NCBI GenBank assembly: GCA_036346375.1 | Contig: CM070501.1 | Coordinates: 56,027,326 to 56,091,325 of the forward strand | Direction of reading: 5' to 3' | DNA from: Guadua angustifolia | Taxonomy: Eukaryota > Streptophyta > Magnoliopsida > Poales > Poaceae | DNA length: 64,000 bases | Shown here: positions 24,682-34,982 of the stretch, one piece after another | How positions within the stretch are numbered: position 1 is the first letter of the stretch | Layout of the letters: the number at the start of each line of letters is the position of its first letter | Position numbers and translations under genes: made by a program | The notes under the pieces: generated by a model | What the model saw: the letters and a program-made list of their open reading frames with translations, nothing else | Told to the model about the DNA's origin: nothing | Database searches by the model: none

Positions 24682-25063
24682 GGCAAAATATCCAGTGCAA
24701 TTAAAGTTTTGGTACAATCACCGTACAATCTTACTAAAAAAAGTTTCAAAAAATTCTGAAAAAAAATCATGGATGTATATCTCAGTTTACCCCATCTACA
24801 TATAAAATTTCATGATCAAATTCGTCCTATGCTAGAAGTTACAAAAAAGACAAATTTGGGGTGCATTTGAACTATTCAAGTTTGTCAGAAAATTTGTCTT
24901 TTTTATTACTTCTAGCATAGGACGAATTTGATCATGAAATTTTATATGTAGATGGGGTAAGTTGAGATGTACATCCATGATTTTTTTCAGAATTTTTTGA
25001 AACTTTTTTAGTAGGATTGCACGGTGGTTGTACCAAAACTTTAATTGCACTGGATATTTTCCC
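24682..25063. mobile_element. Fold-back MULE-type MITE (382 bp, 9-bp TSD TTGATATAT)
   Basis: The two halves are near-perfect inverted repeats of roughly 170 bases (termini GGCAAAATATCCAGTGC and GCACTGGATATTTTCCC) with a short loop around 24870. The flanking 9-bp repeat TTGATATAT (24673-24681 and 25064-25072) is exact, which is the Mutator-superfamily length. A transcript across it would fold into a long hairpin. It lies about 300 bp upstream of the PCO start. Confidence 0.88.
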
Positions 25064-26015
25064 TTGATATATCACCTGTAGGCTTTATCTTATATTGGAT
25101 GATTTCAATCTATACATCTTTACGATGGTGTTGAGTTAATTTTCTCTTTGTTTTAGTTTGCCTCCCAATACCTTTTCACTTAGTTGTTACTACTCAATTC
25201 AGATTTCATAAGTTTTCTAGCAAAGAAAGCTTTTATGCGCAAACAAACTATCTTAACAGTCAAGCTATCACATGATAAGCATTTTATTACTTAGATTTGT
25301 TGCTATCTTCATGGTTGAACGGAACAAAGAAAAGATATGTAATGAAAACCACCTTGCATCAAAGATATTTACATGTAACTTATCCATGATGTAAGGTCTC
25401 AGTAAGATAGCAGCAGCCCAGTGATGCTTGCCTGCTTGGTCCACGCAAATGTCTTTTTGACATTGAGAATTGAGGATTGGCCTACATCATACAAGAATTA
25501 CGAACTATAAGTTTTGTATACGCTAGAGCGATAGAAAAGTGAGCCCTCTACGTTGCCTTTGTCGTCGACATTTCCCTGTTGTGGATGACGTTGCTGTTTA
25601 CTGGTCTGTGTACACGACTGGAGGTGTCTGCTTTTGATAAGAAAATTTTTATAGTGGTAAGCTAATGCAAGAAAAACCAAACCAGGGACCCTCGTACCAG
25701 ACATTCCTGTGAGCTGAATCAAACAGCCTGGGAAACGTGCAGGAAAACCTCGCTGCTTCTTGGTCGCATGCCTGATTGTCGTGTGCAATGCAAGTGTCCA
25801 TTGTTTATACAGATGCGAATTAGTCACCTGTGACTGTGAGTGCTAGCTCCAGTAACATATAGATTCTGTCGTTTCTGCAGAGAGATTCCTTTTACAGAGG
25901 CAGACACCCTGCTTCAAGATTCTTATGTTCCAGGTAAGCTTGACTCTTAGCAAGCTCGCTATTAAGAATCTGTGGGTTTGTCAACTAATAAACATCGAAA
26001 CTACGTACTTATCGA

Positions 26016-26636
26016 AGGTTTGGAGTTGCTGAACACTAATAAAGAATGACACAAAATCGTGTTAGCTGGAATATTATCCTCCAATTTTGTAGAATCCAGA
26101 GTAACACAAATACAACGGTACGTTGATGAACAGCACCTGCGGCGCCCATGGTAATGCAATGCGCGGTTTTCAAAATGTACTACAAGGGGGGAAAAAGAGA
26201 GATGTTTGTTCTCAATAGTAGCATTTGTCCTTTTCTTTTTTTTCCTTTCGATTTATCATTTGTGACTTGTGAGTTTTTCTCATGTTTGTTGCTTTAACAT
26301 CGAATGAATTTAACTCGAAATTTGATACACAGAAAAAGTAAATTGGGAAGTACATCATCAATTTCTTTTTTTAAAAAAATCTATGTTGATGTAATGCAAC
26401 AGCCGAAAATAATCGTATGACTGTGAGTGCACCACAGAGGTGACTGCACATTTCGAATGTTTGGAGTTGCTGACACTAATAAAGAACGACACGAAAGCTC
26501 CTTAGCTGGAAGCCTGGAACATTATTCTCCAATCAATCTTGTAGTGACCAAAGTAACAAAAATACAGCGGTACGTTGATCGACAACACCTGCGGCGCCCA
26601 TCGACAACACCTGCGGCGCCCATGGTAATGCAACGA
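26016..26636 (+). repeat. Diverged local duplication in the F-box/WD40 3' flank
   Basis: The block GTTTGGAGTTGCTGA ... GCGGCGCCCATGGTAATGCAA at 26016-26160 is repeated at 26456-26636. The second block has an extra 21-bp internal repeat (CGACAACACCTGCGGCGCCCA twice). The same structure is present in duplication copy 2 (36609-37230), so it predates the large duplication. Confidence 0.75.
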
Positions 26637-26877
26637 GCCAACGACCGGTCTTCTGCTCCTACGCAAAGGTCTTACACAACACAGTATCCTGCATGCGTGA
26701 TGCAGGGCAGGCATGCGCAGGCCCACTTGGCAAAGATGCTTACTTGATAATTGGTGTATATATTAAGCTTAAAATAAAGAATACAGATATTTAAAAGTCA
26801 CGATCATTTACAAACATTTATTGTCTTTATTAACCGTAGGTAGCGCAAAACTGGAGACCTCAGACGAAATGCATCAG

Positions 26878-27714
26878 CTAATCAAAGCCTTCATCCTCGC
26901 TTTCGTCGTCGACGTCGTCATCGTCGTCGTCATATTGTTGAGATCTCCAAAACTTGGAGAGCTCCTTGGGGAGCTCCTTGCCAGGCAAAGATACAGGAAC
27001 CGAGGACTTCAGAAAGTCTCGGTAGTGCAACATGCTGACTTCTGCAGAATTCCCTGCAGTGACAATCCTACACCCGTCCACAGCCATGGCTGACGCTATG
27101 CTTCTCCCTGCGGATTTAGCGGACTCGCCGCAACTCAATGTGTTCATCAGGTGGCCCGTGCGTGTCTCCCAGACATGGACCTGACCATCCGATGGTGCTC
27201 GGTCACTACCTTGTATGGGTCCAAGTGAAGCAACGTCACAGGGCCGTCTGAATGCAGTTCTGCCACTGCGTTTGCAGGTTCTTGAGATTTGCGGATGTCC
27301 CACAGAAGAGCCCTGTTCAGACAATAATGATAAATAGGTTAGGTTTCAGGATTGCAACCGAAGCTAGAAGCATACAGAAAACCACTGATTGCACAAATAT
27401 TGCGAGCTTACTTGTCTTTTATGCCGGTACATATCAACCATTCCGAAGGCAGCATCTTGCAAGAAAGTATTCTACGGTTGTGAAGTGCAAGAACAGAAGC
27501 CTTCTTCATTGTCCTTAAGTCAATTGCTGTCACTTCAGATCCAGCAGCTATGTAACAAAGGGACTGATGGCATTCCATTGCAACCGGTGGACCGCTTGAG
27601 TAAAGGTGAGTACCCCCCACACACGAAGATGAAACACTCGAAGGAAGTGCCATTGTGTCCCAAACTTTAACCTGCGATGCAGCATACCAACATGAAAAGA
27701 CTTTGCATGGTTCA
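26878..27714 (-). pseudogene. 5'-truncated F-box/WD40 gene copy (exons 6 and 7 only)
   Basis: This is the duplicated 3' end of the gene at 37476-45305. Exon 6 is 27412-27714 (VKVWDTMALPSS, AAGSEVTAIDLRTM) and exon 7 is 26878-27312 (GQVHVWETRTGHLMN). Exons 1-5 and the promoter are absent. Exon 7 lacks one C around 27200 (GCTCGG where the full gene has GCTCCGG), so the frame breaks before the last WD repeat. It also has one extra acidic codon in the C-terminal Asp/Glu tail. It cannot make the normal protein; it could be transcribed only from a cryptic promoter. Confidence 0.88.
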
Positions 27715-27870
27715 CTAAAAAAAGGACTTAGCATGGACATCAAATCATTGTCCGAGACAATCAATATGTTACTAAGGTAAAGTGTGGACTAAACAAAAGA
27801 GATGGTCACCAACAAACTTATGTTTAAATAATGAATTTTTGTTACTGTAAATTCTCACATGAATTTTTTC

Positions 27871-28237
27871 GAGTAAATTTCACAAATCTACAAGTTTCAT
27901 GTACAAACTATAAAAAAAAACTACGTATTTTAGCTTCTATTTCACAAAACTATAGATTTTCGCAGAATTATATGTTTTATAATTAGCCATTTCTTATGGC
28001 GTGTTTGACATGTGGGCCCACGTGGACAGCCTCACGTCCCCATTTCCCATTCCACTCGTGTGTGAGGCTATCTTGTGGATCCACACTATCGGACCGTTAC
28101 AAAAAACGGTTAATTCTAAAACATGTAGTTTTGTGATACAAGTTCTCCTAAAATCTGTAGTTTAGTGAAATAAAAACTAAAACCTGTAGTTTTCTAATAA
28201 TTTGTAGAAAAAATCTGTAGTTTCATGAAATTTACTC
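27871..28237. mobile_element. MITE with GAGTAAATTTCA termini (367 bp), copy 1
   Basis: The inverted termini GAGTAAATTTCA and TGAAATTTACTC are exact. The flanks share TTTTTTC (27864-27870 and 28238-28244), a possible 7-bp target duplication that is hard to judge because it is mostly T. Runs such as AAATCTGTAGTTT recur inside. The same element is in duplication copy 2. The superfamily is not certain. Confidence 0.7.
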
Positions 28238-28940
28238 TTTTTTCTGATTTCCTATTACCTTTGAATCTTTGGAACTGCTAACCAACAGGGAGGATTTATG
28301 CCTGAAGCACAAAGAAGAAAGACAAAAAAGGTTAAACTGAATAATTGTGCTGATGGATCATGATTTAAGAAGACAAGGCAATCATCATTCCATCGGTTAA
28401 TTGTCGGTTTGCTTGCGAAAACCCTTGGGGTTTTTTTGAGAAAAAGCAACAAGAGCTAATGAGAGTACTCAAATGCACCTCAAGCAATCGTGACGTACAC
28501 TAGCCAAAGATCTTATTTGCTAAAGATGAACTAAAAATCCTCACAATTTTTATAAGTGGTTTAAAAATCTTAATCCTTAATACGTTATTTCAACCAAAGT
28601 ATTATTCTTTCTTGATAGAATCAAGGAGGAACGAACTTTGCCAACCAAATCGATGCAAGTATCATAGGATCGACATGGGTTATTAATGTCGCCACCTAAC
28701 GAATGACTACGACAAGATGGAGAGCGCACACATACTATAGCTACAACATCAAACACAAGGCACGATACTTCACACTACACGCAACAATGAAGCGAGATCT
28801 TTGGGATCCCAGGTGCAAGAAACTAACGGCGAGAATTACCAAGAACGGACTTGATCCTGTCGACCGGCCGGCAAGGCCGGAGAATACCTCACCAAGACGC
28901 CTCAAAGAGTCATTGCCAGACCATCCAAGCCATCGCCAGG

Positions 28941-29372
28941 TGTCGACCCTGAATGTCGACAAGAACTCCAAGATCGCAAGCAATCAACAAGAACGAAATC
29001 AAGCAAGAAAAAAACAAAATGGATTGATAAACAGATGAACTAGAAACTGGGGAAAGTAGAACTTCAAAAGACTTCATATCAGGAATCGTATCTCAGTCTG
29101 TTACATTCAGGCTTTATATAGCCGAAGCTTCTTCCAGTTACCGCGCACAAAAGGTAAACAGACACACAATTACTGTAGACCAAAATTACTACTTTGGCTT
29201 ATAGCCTTTGGATTAACAGTAAATTTCTTTAGCTAATATGAGCCCTTAGATCTTCATAACGTCGTTCTGCCGCCTGATTACATCAACAGGAAAGATGATA
29301 GACACTCAACACCGTTCGCCAACTTAACTCTCTACTCTGCTTTCTTTTCGGATTCACCACAGTAATCTGACA
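28941..29372 (-). repeat. Gypsy 3' LTR
   Basis: Starts TGTCGACCCTGAATG and ends TAATCTGACA in plus-strand orientation. Because the element reads leftward, this is its 3' LTR. It differs from the 5' LTR at many positions, most of them at or next to CAG or CTG. Confidence 0.9.
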
Positions 29373-29389
29373 ATTCTCCCCCCTTGGAG
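29373..29389 (-). other. Gypsy polypurine tract
   Basis: On the minus strand this reads as a purine run containing AAGGGGGGAGAA immediately before the 3' LTR, the usual plus-strand primer position. Confidence 0.8.
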
Positions 29390-29399
29390 ATCCTTGTCC

Positions 29400-32300
29400 T
29401 CAAGGATTAAAACGTGGAAACACCTTGGAGATGAAGTCGGCGTCTTCCCAAGTAGATGCTTCTGGTGGTAAATTAGACCAAAGAATCTTCCATTGAATCA
29501 CAGGTGCATTGTTACGAGGAACCATTCTTCTTTCTAAGATTGCAGCTGGCTCTGCCTGTATATTTCCCTCAGCATCAATCAACGGCAATTCTTTACTAGG
29601 GATTGCTTTTGGCCCCACATGCTTCTTTAACTGGCTAACATGAAAAACTGGGTGAATCATGCATCCCTCCGGTAGCAGGAGCTTGTAAGCAACATTTCCA
29701 ATCTTTTCCACAATACGGAATGGCCCATAATATTTCGAATGCAGCTTAAGATTCTTGTGCAATCCCAAGGCATTGTGCCTGTATGGTTGGACCTTGAGAT
29801 ATACCATATCAGCAATATCAAACTTTCTTTCGGTTCTGCGATTATCAGCAAAGAACTTCATTCTAGCACTTGCTCTTTCCAGGTTATCTTTAATTACTTG
29901 GGTTGCAGCATGCCAGTCTCGGATCCTTCCAGTAGCCTCTTCAGTGGTATGTTCAAATAGAGCATTTTCAGTGATTAGAGGAGGTGGCATCCCATACAGT
30001 GCTTGAAAGGGAGTGGTATTCAGAGAAGTATGGAAGGAAGTATTGTACCACCACTCCGCTTGTGTCAACCAGGCATACCATTTCTTAGGATTTGCAAAAG
30101 CCATGCAGCGCAAGTAATTTTCTAAACATTGATTCACTCTCTCCGTTTGCCCGTCAGTTTGCGGGTGATATGCACTACTAAACCGAATTTTAACTCCCAA
30201 TGCATTGAATAACTCCTTCCACAAAGAGCTGGTGAAAATTCGGTCTCGATCTGTGATTATCACCATTGGCAACCCATGTAACTTGTACACATTATCCAGG
30301 AAGAGTTTTGATACTTCTTTTACGGAATATGGATGACTCAACGCAATAAAATGCGAATACTTAGTGAATCTGTCAACTACAACCAAGATGACATCTTTAC
30401 CTTCAGATTTTGGTAATCCCTCCACAAAATCCATGGTAATGTGAGTCCATGCCATATCGGGTACAGGCAATGGTTGAAGTAATCCAGGATAAGGAACATT
30501 TTCGGATTTATTCTTTTGGCAAACTGCACAAGTCTTGATAAATTCCGAAATCATCTTCTTCATTTGTTGCCAGTAAAACAAGGGTTTTATTCTTTTATAA
30601 GTTACTCTCTCCCCTGAGTGTCCACCAAAAGCCGAGCTATGAAAAGATTCAATCAATTTCGTCTTTAGATCTGAACCACTTCCCACAAAAATTCTGCCTT
30701 TGTATCTCAATATGCCATTTGTCAGCGTATAAGGAGGTAAACTCGCCATGTCCAGTCGCAGTTTAGCTTCTATCTCCTTACAATGTTCATCTCCTGAATA
30801 GCTCTGAATCACCTCATTTATCCACTCAGGAACTGCAACCGATATTGCCATATTTGATTCTTCTTGAGGTATTCTGGACAATGCATCAGCAGCCTTGTTT
30901 TCTCTTCCTTTCTTATACTCAATTCTATACTCATACCCCAGTAACTTGATTAACAACTTGTGCTGCAAACCATCAATCAACTTCTGATCAGATAGATAGC
31001 GAAGGCTCTGTTGATCAGTCCGAATAATTAATGTGGAGCCTATCAAGTAATGTTTCCACTTTTGTATGGCTTCTAAAATTGCTAATGCTTCCTTATCATA
31101 AACAGACATAGCCCGAGCCTTGGGTCCAAGGAGTTTACTCATATATGCCACAGGTCTGTTACCTTGCATCAACACCGCTCCTAACCCACTTCCACTGGCG
31201 TCAGTTTCAAGGACAAACGGTTGAGAGAAATCGGGAAGGGCAAGGACTGGAGCATTAGTCAGGGCATACTTAATCTCATTGAAAGCTTGGAGTTGTTCTT
31301 CACCCCACATAAAGGCATTTTTCTTTAAAGAATCAAACAGTGGTCTGCAAATAATACCAAAACCCTTAATAAACCTGCGGTAATAACCAGCCAAACCCAG
31401 AAAACCCCTCAATTGTGTGATGTTCTTTGGAATAGGCCACTGTTGCACTGCTATTATCTTATCTGGGGTAGTTGCCACTCCCTCCTTACTGATAATATGT
31501 CCCAAGTATTCAACTTGTTCTTGCCCAAACACACATTTGTTTCTCTTTGCATATAACTTATTTCTTCGAAGTATTTCCAGCACTTCAGTCAAATGCACCA
31601 CATGATCTTCCAATGATTTGCTATATATCAGTATGTCATCGAAGAAAACAAGCACACTTTTCCTGAGAAATTTCGCCAACAGCTTGTTCATCAATGCCTG
31701 GAACGTTGCGGGGGCATTTGTCAACCCAAAGGGCATGACCACATACTCATAATGTCCAGTATGGGTACTAAATGCCGTTTTGAAAATATCCTCAGTCCTC
31801 ATTCGGATATGATGATAGCCAGACCTGAGATCTATCTTAGAGAAGTATTGAGCTCCATACAATTCATCCAGAAGATCTTCAATAACTGGAATGGGATATT
31901 TGTTCTTAATGGTATTTGAATTCAGCTGCCTGTAATCAATACACAGTCTCCAAGTCCCGTCTTTCTTTTTAACCAGAATAGCAGGTGATGAAAATGGGCT
32001 AACACTTGGTCTGATTACCTTTGTTTGTAATAGACCTTCAATAAGATCTTCCATAGCATTCTTTTTGTAATAGGGCAGCCTGTAGGGCCTCACATTTACT
32101 GTTTGAGTTTCTTGAATCAAGGGTATGGCATGATCACAGTCCCTAGCAGGAGGCAACTCATTCGGTTCTTTGAACACATCTGAATACCTGACCAAGATCT
32201 CACTGATTTCAGGTATCTCACAATCAATTCTCTGGTCTTGAGTTTTTCCCAACTTAGCATACATCACTGCCCCAACTACTCCTTTACTCAACAACTTCTT

Positions 32301-32576
32301 TAACTTGTTTTCGTTAATAACACAATTTTTCCCGGGAATGGTTTCATCCTCAAATTTAACTAGCCTTTGCCCTTCTCTGGTGATAATGAGCTCTCTCGTC
32401 TTGAAATTCAAACTTACAGGGCTGTATTGCTGAATCCAATCGGCACCTAAGACCACATCATAGCCTTTGAGTTGCAGAACTCTGAAATCGGCTTGAAACT
32501 CCTCTCCCTGAATGCAGTAACGACAGTTTCGACACAAGAAATTACACTGAATTCGCATGCCATTTGCTACTGTCAC
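29400..32576 (-). CDS. Gypsy pol polyprotein (open for 1058 codons)
   Basis: Domains in order: the tail of the aspartic protease (VVLGADWIQQY, about residue 41); reverse transcriptase (WRLCIDYRQLN; YVVMPFGLTNAPATF; catalytic FFDDILIYS near 315); RNase H (FVLETDASGSGLGAVLMQ near 455); integrase with an HH-CC zinc finger (GGHSG ... CAVCQ) and catalytic core (HITMDFVEGLP, ITDRDRIFTS, SAYHPQTDGQTERVN); and a C-terminal chromodomain-like segment (IQWKILWSNLPPEASTWED). No internal stop interrupts these domains. The first in-frame codon is not ATG; the protease active-site region upstream (32577-32735) is broken by frame changes. The length of the open frame suggests a fairly young copy. Confidence 0.9.
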   Translation of the reverse strand: MTVANGMRIQCNFLCRNCRYCIQGEEFQADFRVLQLKGYDVVLGADWIQQYSPVSLNFKTRELIITREGQRLVKFEDETIPGKNCVINENKLKKLLSKGVVGAVMYAKLGKTQDQRIDCEIPEISEILVRYSDVFKEPNELPPARDCDHAIPLIQETQTVNVRPYRLPYYKKNAMEDLIEGLLQTKVIRPSVSPFSSPAILVKKKDGTWRLCIDYRQLNSNTIKNKYPIPVIEDLLDELYGAQYFSKIDLRSGYHHIRMRTEDIFKTAFSTHTGHYEYVVMPFGLTNAPATFQALMNKLLAKFLRKSVLVFFDDILIYSKSLEDHVVHLTEVLEILRRNKLYAKRNKCVFGQEQVEYLGHIISKEGVATTPDKIIAVQQWPIPKNITQLRGFLGLAGYYRRFIKGFGIICRPLFDSLKKNAFMWGEEQLQAFNEIKYALTNAPVLALPDFSQPFVLETDASGSGLGAVLMQGNRPVAYMSKLLGPKARAMSVYDKEALAILEAIQKWKHYLIGSTLIIRTDQQSLRYLSDQKLIDGLQHKLLIKLLGYEYRIEYKKGRENKAADALSRIPQEESNMAISVAVPEWINEVIQSYSGDEHCKEIEAKLRLDMASLPPYTLTNGILRYKGRIFVGSGSDLKTKLIESFHSSAFGGHSGERVTYKRIKPLFYWQQMKKMISEFIKTCAVCQKNKSENVPYPGLLQPLPVPDMAWTHITMDFVEGLPKSEGKDVILVVVDRFTKYSHFIALSHPYSVKEVSKLFLDNVYKLHGLPMVIITDRDRIFTSSLWKELFNALGVKIRFSSAYHPQTDGQTERVNQCLENYLRCMAFANPKKWYAWLTQAEWWYNTSFHTSLNTTPFQALYGMPPPLITENALFEHTTEEATGRIRDWHAATQVIKDNLERASARMKFFADNRRTERKFDIADMVYLKVQPYRHNALGLHKNLKLHSKYYGPFRIVEKIGNVAYKLLLPEGCMIHPVFHVSQLKKHVGPKAIPSKELPLIDAEGNIQAEPAAILERRMVPRNNAPVIQWKILWSNLPPEASTWEDADFISKVFPRFNP

Positions 32577-32735
32577 TTGTATTGGGTGTTCTCTACTAAC
32601 TTCACAACCAAATTTTTTCTCGCAATGATGGAGTTATAAAAGTTCTGTCAACTCCCATCGCCTACTAAGGCCATCGTGATTCACCTTGCCAATTTGCATT
32701 TTCAATGTAAATGTGGAAACTCCCGAGTGGTTCCT
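32577..32735 (-). pseudogene. Broken gag-protease junction of the Gypsy element
   Basis: In related elements gag and pol form one frame. Here the 159 bases between them contain conserved-looking fragments in three different frames, including an aspartic protease-like ALVGDGS followed by a TGA. At least two frame changes or small indels are needed to explain this. It is either an inactivating lesion or consensus error. Confidence 0.6.
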
Positions 32736-34277
32736 TCAATAGCGCAGTCTGCATAATTCACAATCTCCTTCATCTTTCCGTGTTTCATTGGGCTTCCGTG
32801 GAGTGACATATTCTCCTTCACAACCATCTTCTTTCTCTCCTTCATCTTCCACAGCTACCAGATGTAGCTGTTTTTGAAACTTACACACTTTGCTGTGTCC
32901 AGGCACCCAAGGTTCCTGACACCTATAGCATTTCCCTCCAGTCCACTTGTTACCAGTATTTAAATTGTTTTTTACATTTCCCTCTTTCTTACTTATCACA
33001 TCTTCCCCCTTTGAACTGGACTTACTGGAGTGGCTTAAATTACTGTTTACATCAGAGTTCCAATATCTTCTTGATTGCGAGTGTGTTTCATAATTTCTAG
33101 CATGACAGTATGCTTCCACCAATGTATTTGGCATCAAAGATTTAAGGGGAATCTTGATATGATTTTTCAAGCCAGATATGAAAAAGTCCAGAAAATACCC
33201 TTCAGTTAGATGTGAGTTACTCCTCTTAACCAGACTCATCATTAACTCAAATTTATCAATATATGTTTCAATACTTCCTACTTGTGTCAGATTTCTAAAA
33301 TTTTCAATCACCTCTACTCTGGTCTCTGCAGCAAACCTCTTGTATAAAAGATCACAAAACTGGGTCCAAGACATTCCCCTGGTATCAATTCGGTTGCTGT
33401 TCAACCAATGATCAGCCCTTCCGGTGAGATATATTTCAGCAATTGATACTTTCTGCCACTCAGGTGTTCTTCCCAGCTCAAAACACTTTTCAGCCTTCCT
33501 TATCCAAGCTTCAGGGTTTTCTCCATCAAATTTAGGAAACTCCACCTTTGGCCCTTTGTTAAAGCCACTATTATGCTGATTGTTTCTTTCATCACCATGC
33601 GGTGCTCCCCATTCAGGTGCTCTTGGCCGAGGGTAATTCAAAAGATAATCCTGTCTGGCATAAGGACTAAACCCAGGAGGTTGACTTGTATAATTATATG
33701 GGTTTCTATAATTAGGCACATGAGGTGGACTGGCTGTTGTAAATTGAGGTGCAAACGAACCAGTCACCATTAGCGATGGGAATACACTTACACCAAAATT
33801 TCCCCCCGCCGAGTTATCAATACCAGTCATAGGTGCTTGTGGCAATGCAGAATAAGGAGTACTGGAAGGATTAATACTGAAAGGAATTACAGGAATGTCT
33901 GATTGAATGTTACCCATCGTAGTATGTGGAGCGAAGGAGTGCCCACTGCCAGGAGTTCCAAAAATCTGAACTGCTGCATTTGTTCTTGCCACCACTCTGC
34001 TGGACTGCCCTTTTTCACCTTCCACATAAGCCATATTGCTAGCAACTTCACTAGGACCATTTTTTTCCATCAGCACTTTCAGCATCTCCACAACCTGATC
34101 AATCTTGGTTGTATTCCCAATCAATTGCCTTTGAAATTGATCCATCTGTTCTTGCACAGAAGTTGAACTTTCAGCCATCTGTTGTTGTAAGAAAACCATA
34201 TCCTTCTTTACTTCTTCAAGATCACCCACTGATGCATAGCCCGTCTCTTCTTCAAGTACTTTACCTCCTTTTGGCAT
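32736..34277 (-). CDS. Gypsy gag protein
   Basis: The ATG at 34277 gives MPKGGKVLEEE; the frame is open further upstream but without an ATG. The middle part has the retrotransposon gag fold signature (VEFPKFDGENPEAWIRKAEK, then TGRADHWLNS and the following FCDLLYKRF). A zinc-knuckle-like segment CYRCQEPWVPGHSKVC lies near the end. The frame stops at 32736 just before the region where protease should start, which separates it from pol. Confidence 0.88.
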   Translation of the reverse strand: MPKGGKVLEEETGYASVGDLEEVKKDMVFLQQQMAESSTSVQEQMDQFQRQLIGNTTKIDQVVEMLKVLMEKNGPSEVASNMAYVEGEKGQSSRVVARTNAAVQIFGTPGSGHSFAPHTTMGNIQSDIPVIPFSINPSSTPYSALPQAPMTGIDNSAGGNFGVSVFPSLMVTGSFAPQFTTASPPHVPNYRNPYNYTSQPPGFSPYARQDYLLNYPRPRAPEWGAPHGDERNNQHNSGFNKGPKVEFPKFDGENPEAWIRKAEKCFELGRTPEWQKVSIAEIYLTGRADHWLNSNRIDTRGMSWTQFCDLLYKRFAAETRVEVIENFRNLTQVGSIETYIDKFELMMSLVKRSNSHLTEGYFLDFFISGLKNHIKIPLKSLMPNTLVEAYCHARNYETHSQSRRYWNSDVNSNLSHSSKSSSKGEDVISKKEGNVKNNLNTGNKWTGGKCYRCQEPWVPGHSKVCKFQKQLHLVAVEDEGEKEDGCEGEYVTPRKPNETRKDEGDCELCRLRY

Positions 34278-34475
34278 CTTGATGATCGAATAACTCCTTT
34301 CCAGATCAGGGATTTTACTGGGAGTAAACGAACCCCTCCCAAACCAAATTTGTTGCAAAACTTCAGATCAACCAATCAACTTAGAAATGAAATCCACAGA
34401 TGCTCAGGAATTTTACAAGGAACTTGTTCCAAAACCCTCGCTTCCAGATCACAGAACTTGGCCAAGGATCGTTGC

Positions 34476-34487
34476 GCTCTGATACCA
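34476..34487 (-). other. Gypsy primer-binding site
   Basis: TGGTATCAGAGC on the minus strand, two bases inside the 5' LTR. It is the initiator-Met-tRNA type, identical to that of the Copia element at 17479. Confidence 0.88.
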
Positions 34488-34489
34488 AA

Positions 34490-34922
34490 TGTCAGACCCC
34501 AGAATGTCTGACAAGAACTCCAAGATCGCAAGCAATCAACAAGAACGAAATCAAGCAAGAAAAAAACAAAATGGATTGATAAACAGATGAACTAGAAACT
34601 GGGGAAAGTAGAACTTCAAAAGACTTCATATCAGAATCGTATCTCGATCATTACATTCAGTGCTTTATATAGCGAAGCTTCTTCCATTATCACAGCACAA
34701 AAGGTAAATGCAGACACACATTATCAGAGACCAAAATTACTACTTTGGCTTATAGCCTTTGGATTAACAAAGAAATTTCTTTAGCTAATATGAGCCCTTA
34801 GATCTTCATAACGCTGTTTCTTGCCACCGATTACATCAACAGAAAGATGATAGACACTCAACACCGTTCGCCAACTTAACTCTCTACTCGCTTTCTTTTG
34901 GATTCACCACAAGATCTCGACA
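34490..34922 (-). repeat. Gypsy 5' LTR
   Basis: Starts TGTCAGACCCCAGAATG and ends ATCTCGACA in plus-strand orientation. It shows several per cent difference from the 3' LTR, including small compound indels that are unusual for ordinary point decay. Confidence 0.9.
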
Positions 34923-34982
34923 CGGGCGCCTCGCCGCTCGCCGACCTCTTGTTGCCCACCGGAGGCCGCCACCTCCACCAAG

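Larger units (their letters stand above)
24382..26877. other. Intergenic region upstream of PCO exon 1 (copy 1)
   Basis: It lies between PCO (start at 24381) and the 3' end of the truncated F-box/WD40 copy (26878), so the PCO promoter should be here. It holds a fold-back MITE at 24682-25063 and a diverged local duplication at 26016-26636. The 109-codon minus-strand frame at 25498-25827 matches no family I know. No confident promoter motif is assigned. Confidence 0.45.
23724..28370. repeat. Segmental duplication, copy 1 (about 4.65 kb)
   Basis: This segment repeats head to tail at 28373-38969 once the Gypsy insertion is removed. It begins at ACAAGGCAATC in PCO intron 1 and ends at CATGATTTAAGA in F-box/WD40 intron 5. 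It contains PCO exon 1, the intergenic region with a MULE-type MITE, the last two F-box/WD40 exons and a further MITE. Identity is very high by eye over 25200-28250 and lower near PCO exon 1. Confidence 0.92.
28941..34922 (-). mobile_element. Ty3/Gypsy chromovirus-type LTR retrotransposon (6.0 kb)
   Basis: LTRs of about 432 bp lie at 28941-29372 and 34490-34922, with TG...CA ends. The element reads on the minus strand: primer-binding site at 34476-34487, gag, then pol in the order protease, reverse transcriptase, RNase H, integrase, chromodomain-like tail, then a polypurine tract at 29373-29389. Integrase after RNase H marks Gypsy, and the C-terminal chromodomain-like segment marks chromoviruses. 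The left flank is CCAGG and the right flank CGGG, so the expected 5-bp duplication is imperfect. Confidence 0.93.
28840..34982 (-). pseudogene. Orphan PCO exon 1, split by the Gypsy element
   Basis: The 3' part of the duplicated exon lies at 28840-28940 and still has the DRIKSVL codons and donor site. The 5' part is at 34923-34982. The ATG of copy 1 (reverse complement of CGCATC) reads AAGATC here, so the start codon is lost. No PCO exons 2-5 follow, because the downstream DNA is the truncated F-box/WD40 copy. Several GC-rich codons are replaced compared with copy 1. It is a dead fragment. Confidence 0.85.

Noticed and set aside
25498..25827. 109-codon minus-strand frame present in both duplication copies
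   Set aside because: Its conservation is explained by the recent duplication of the whole segment. It has no recognisable domain, and stop-free length alone is weak evidence.
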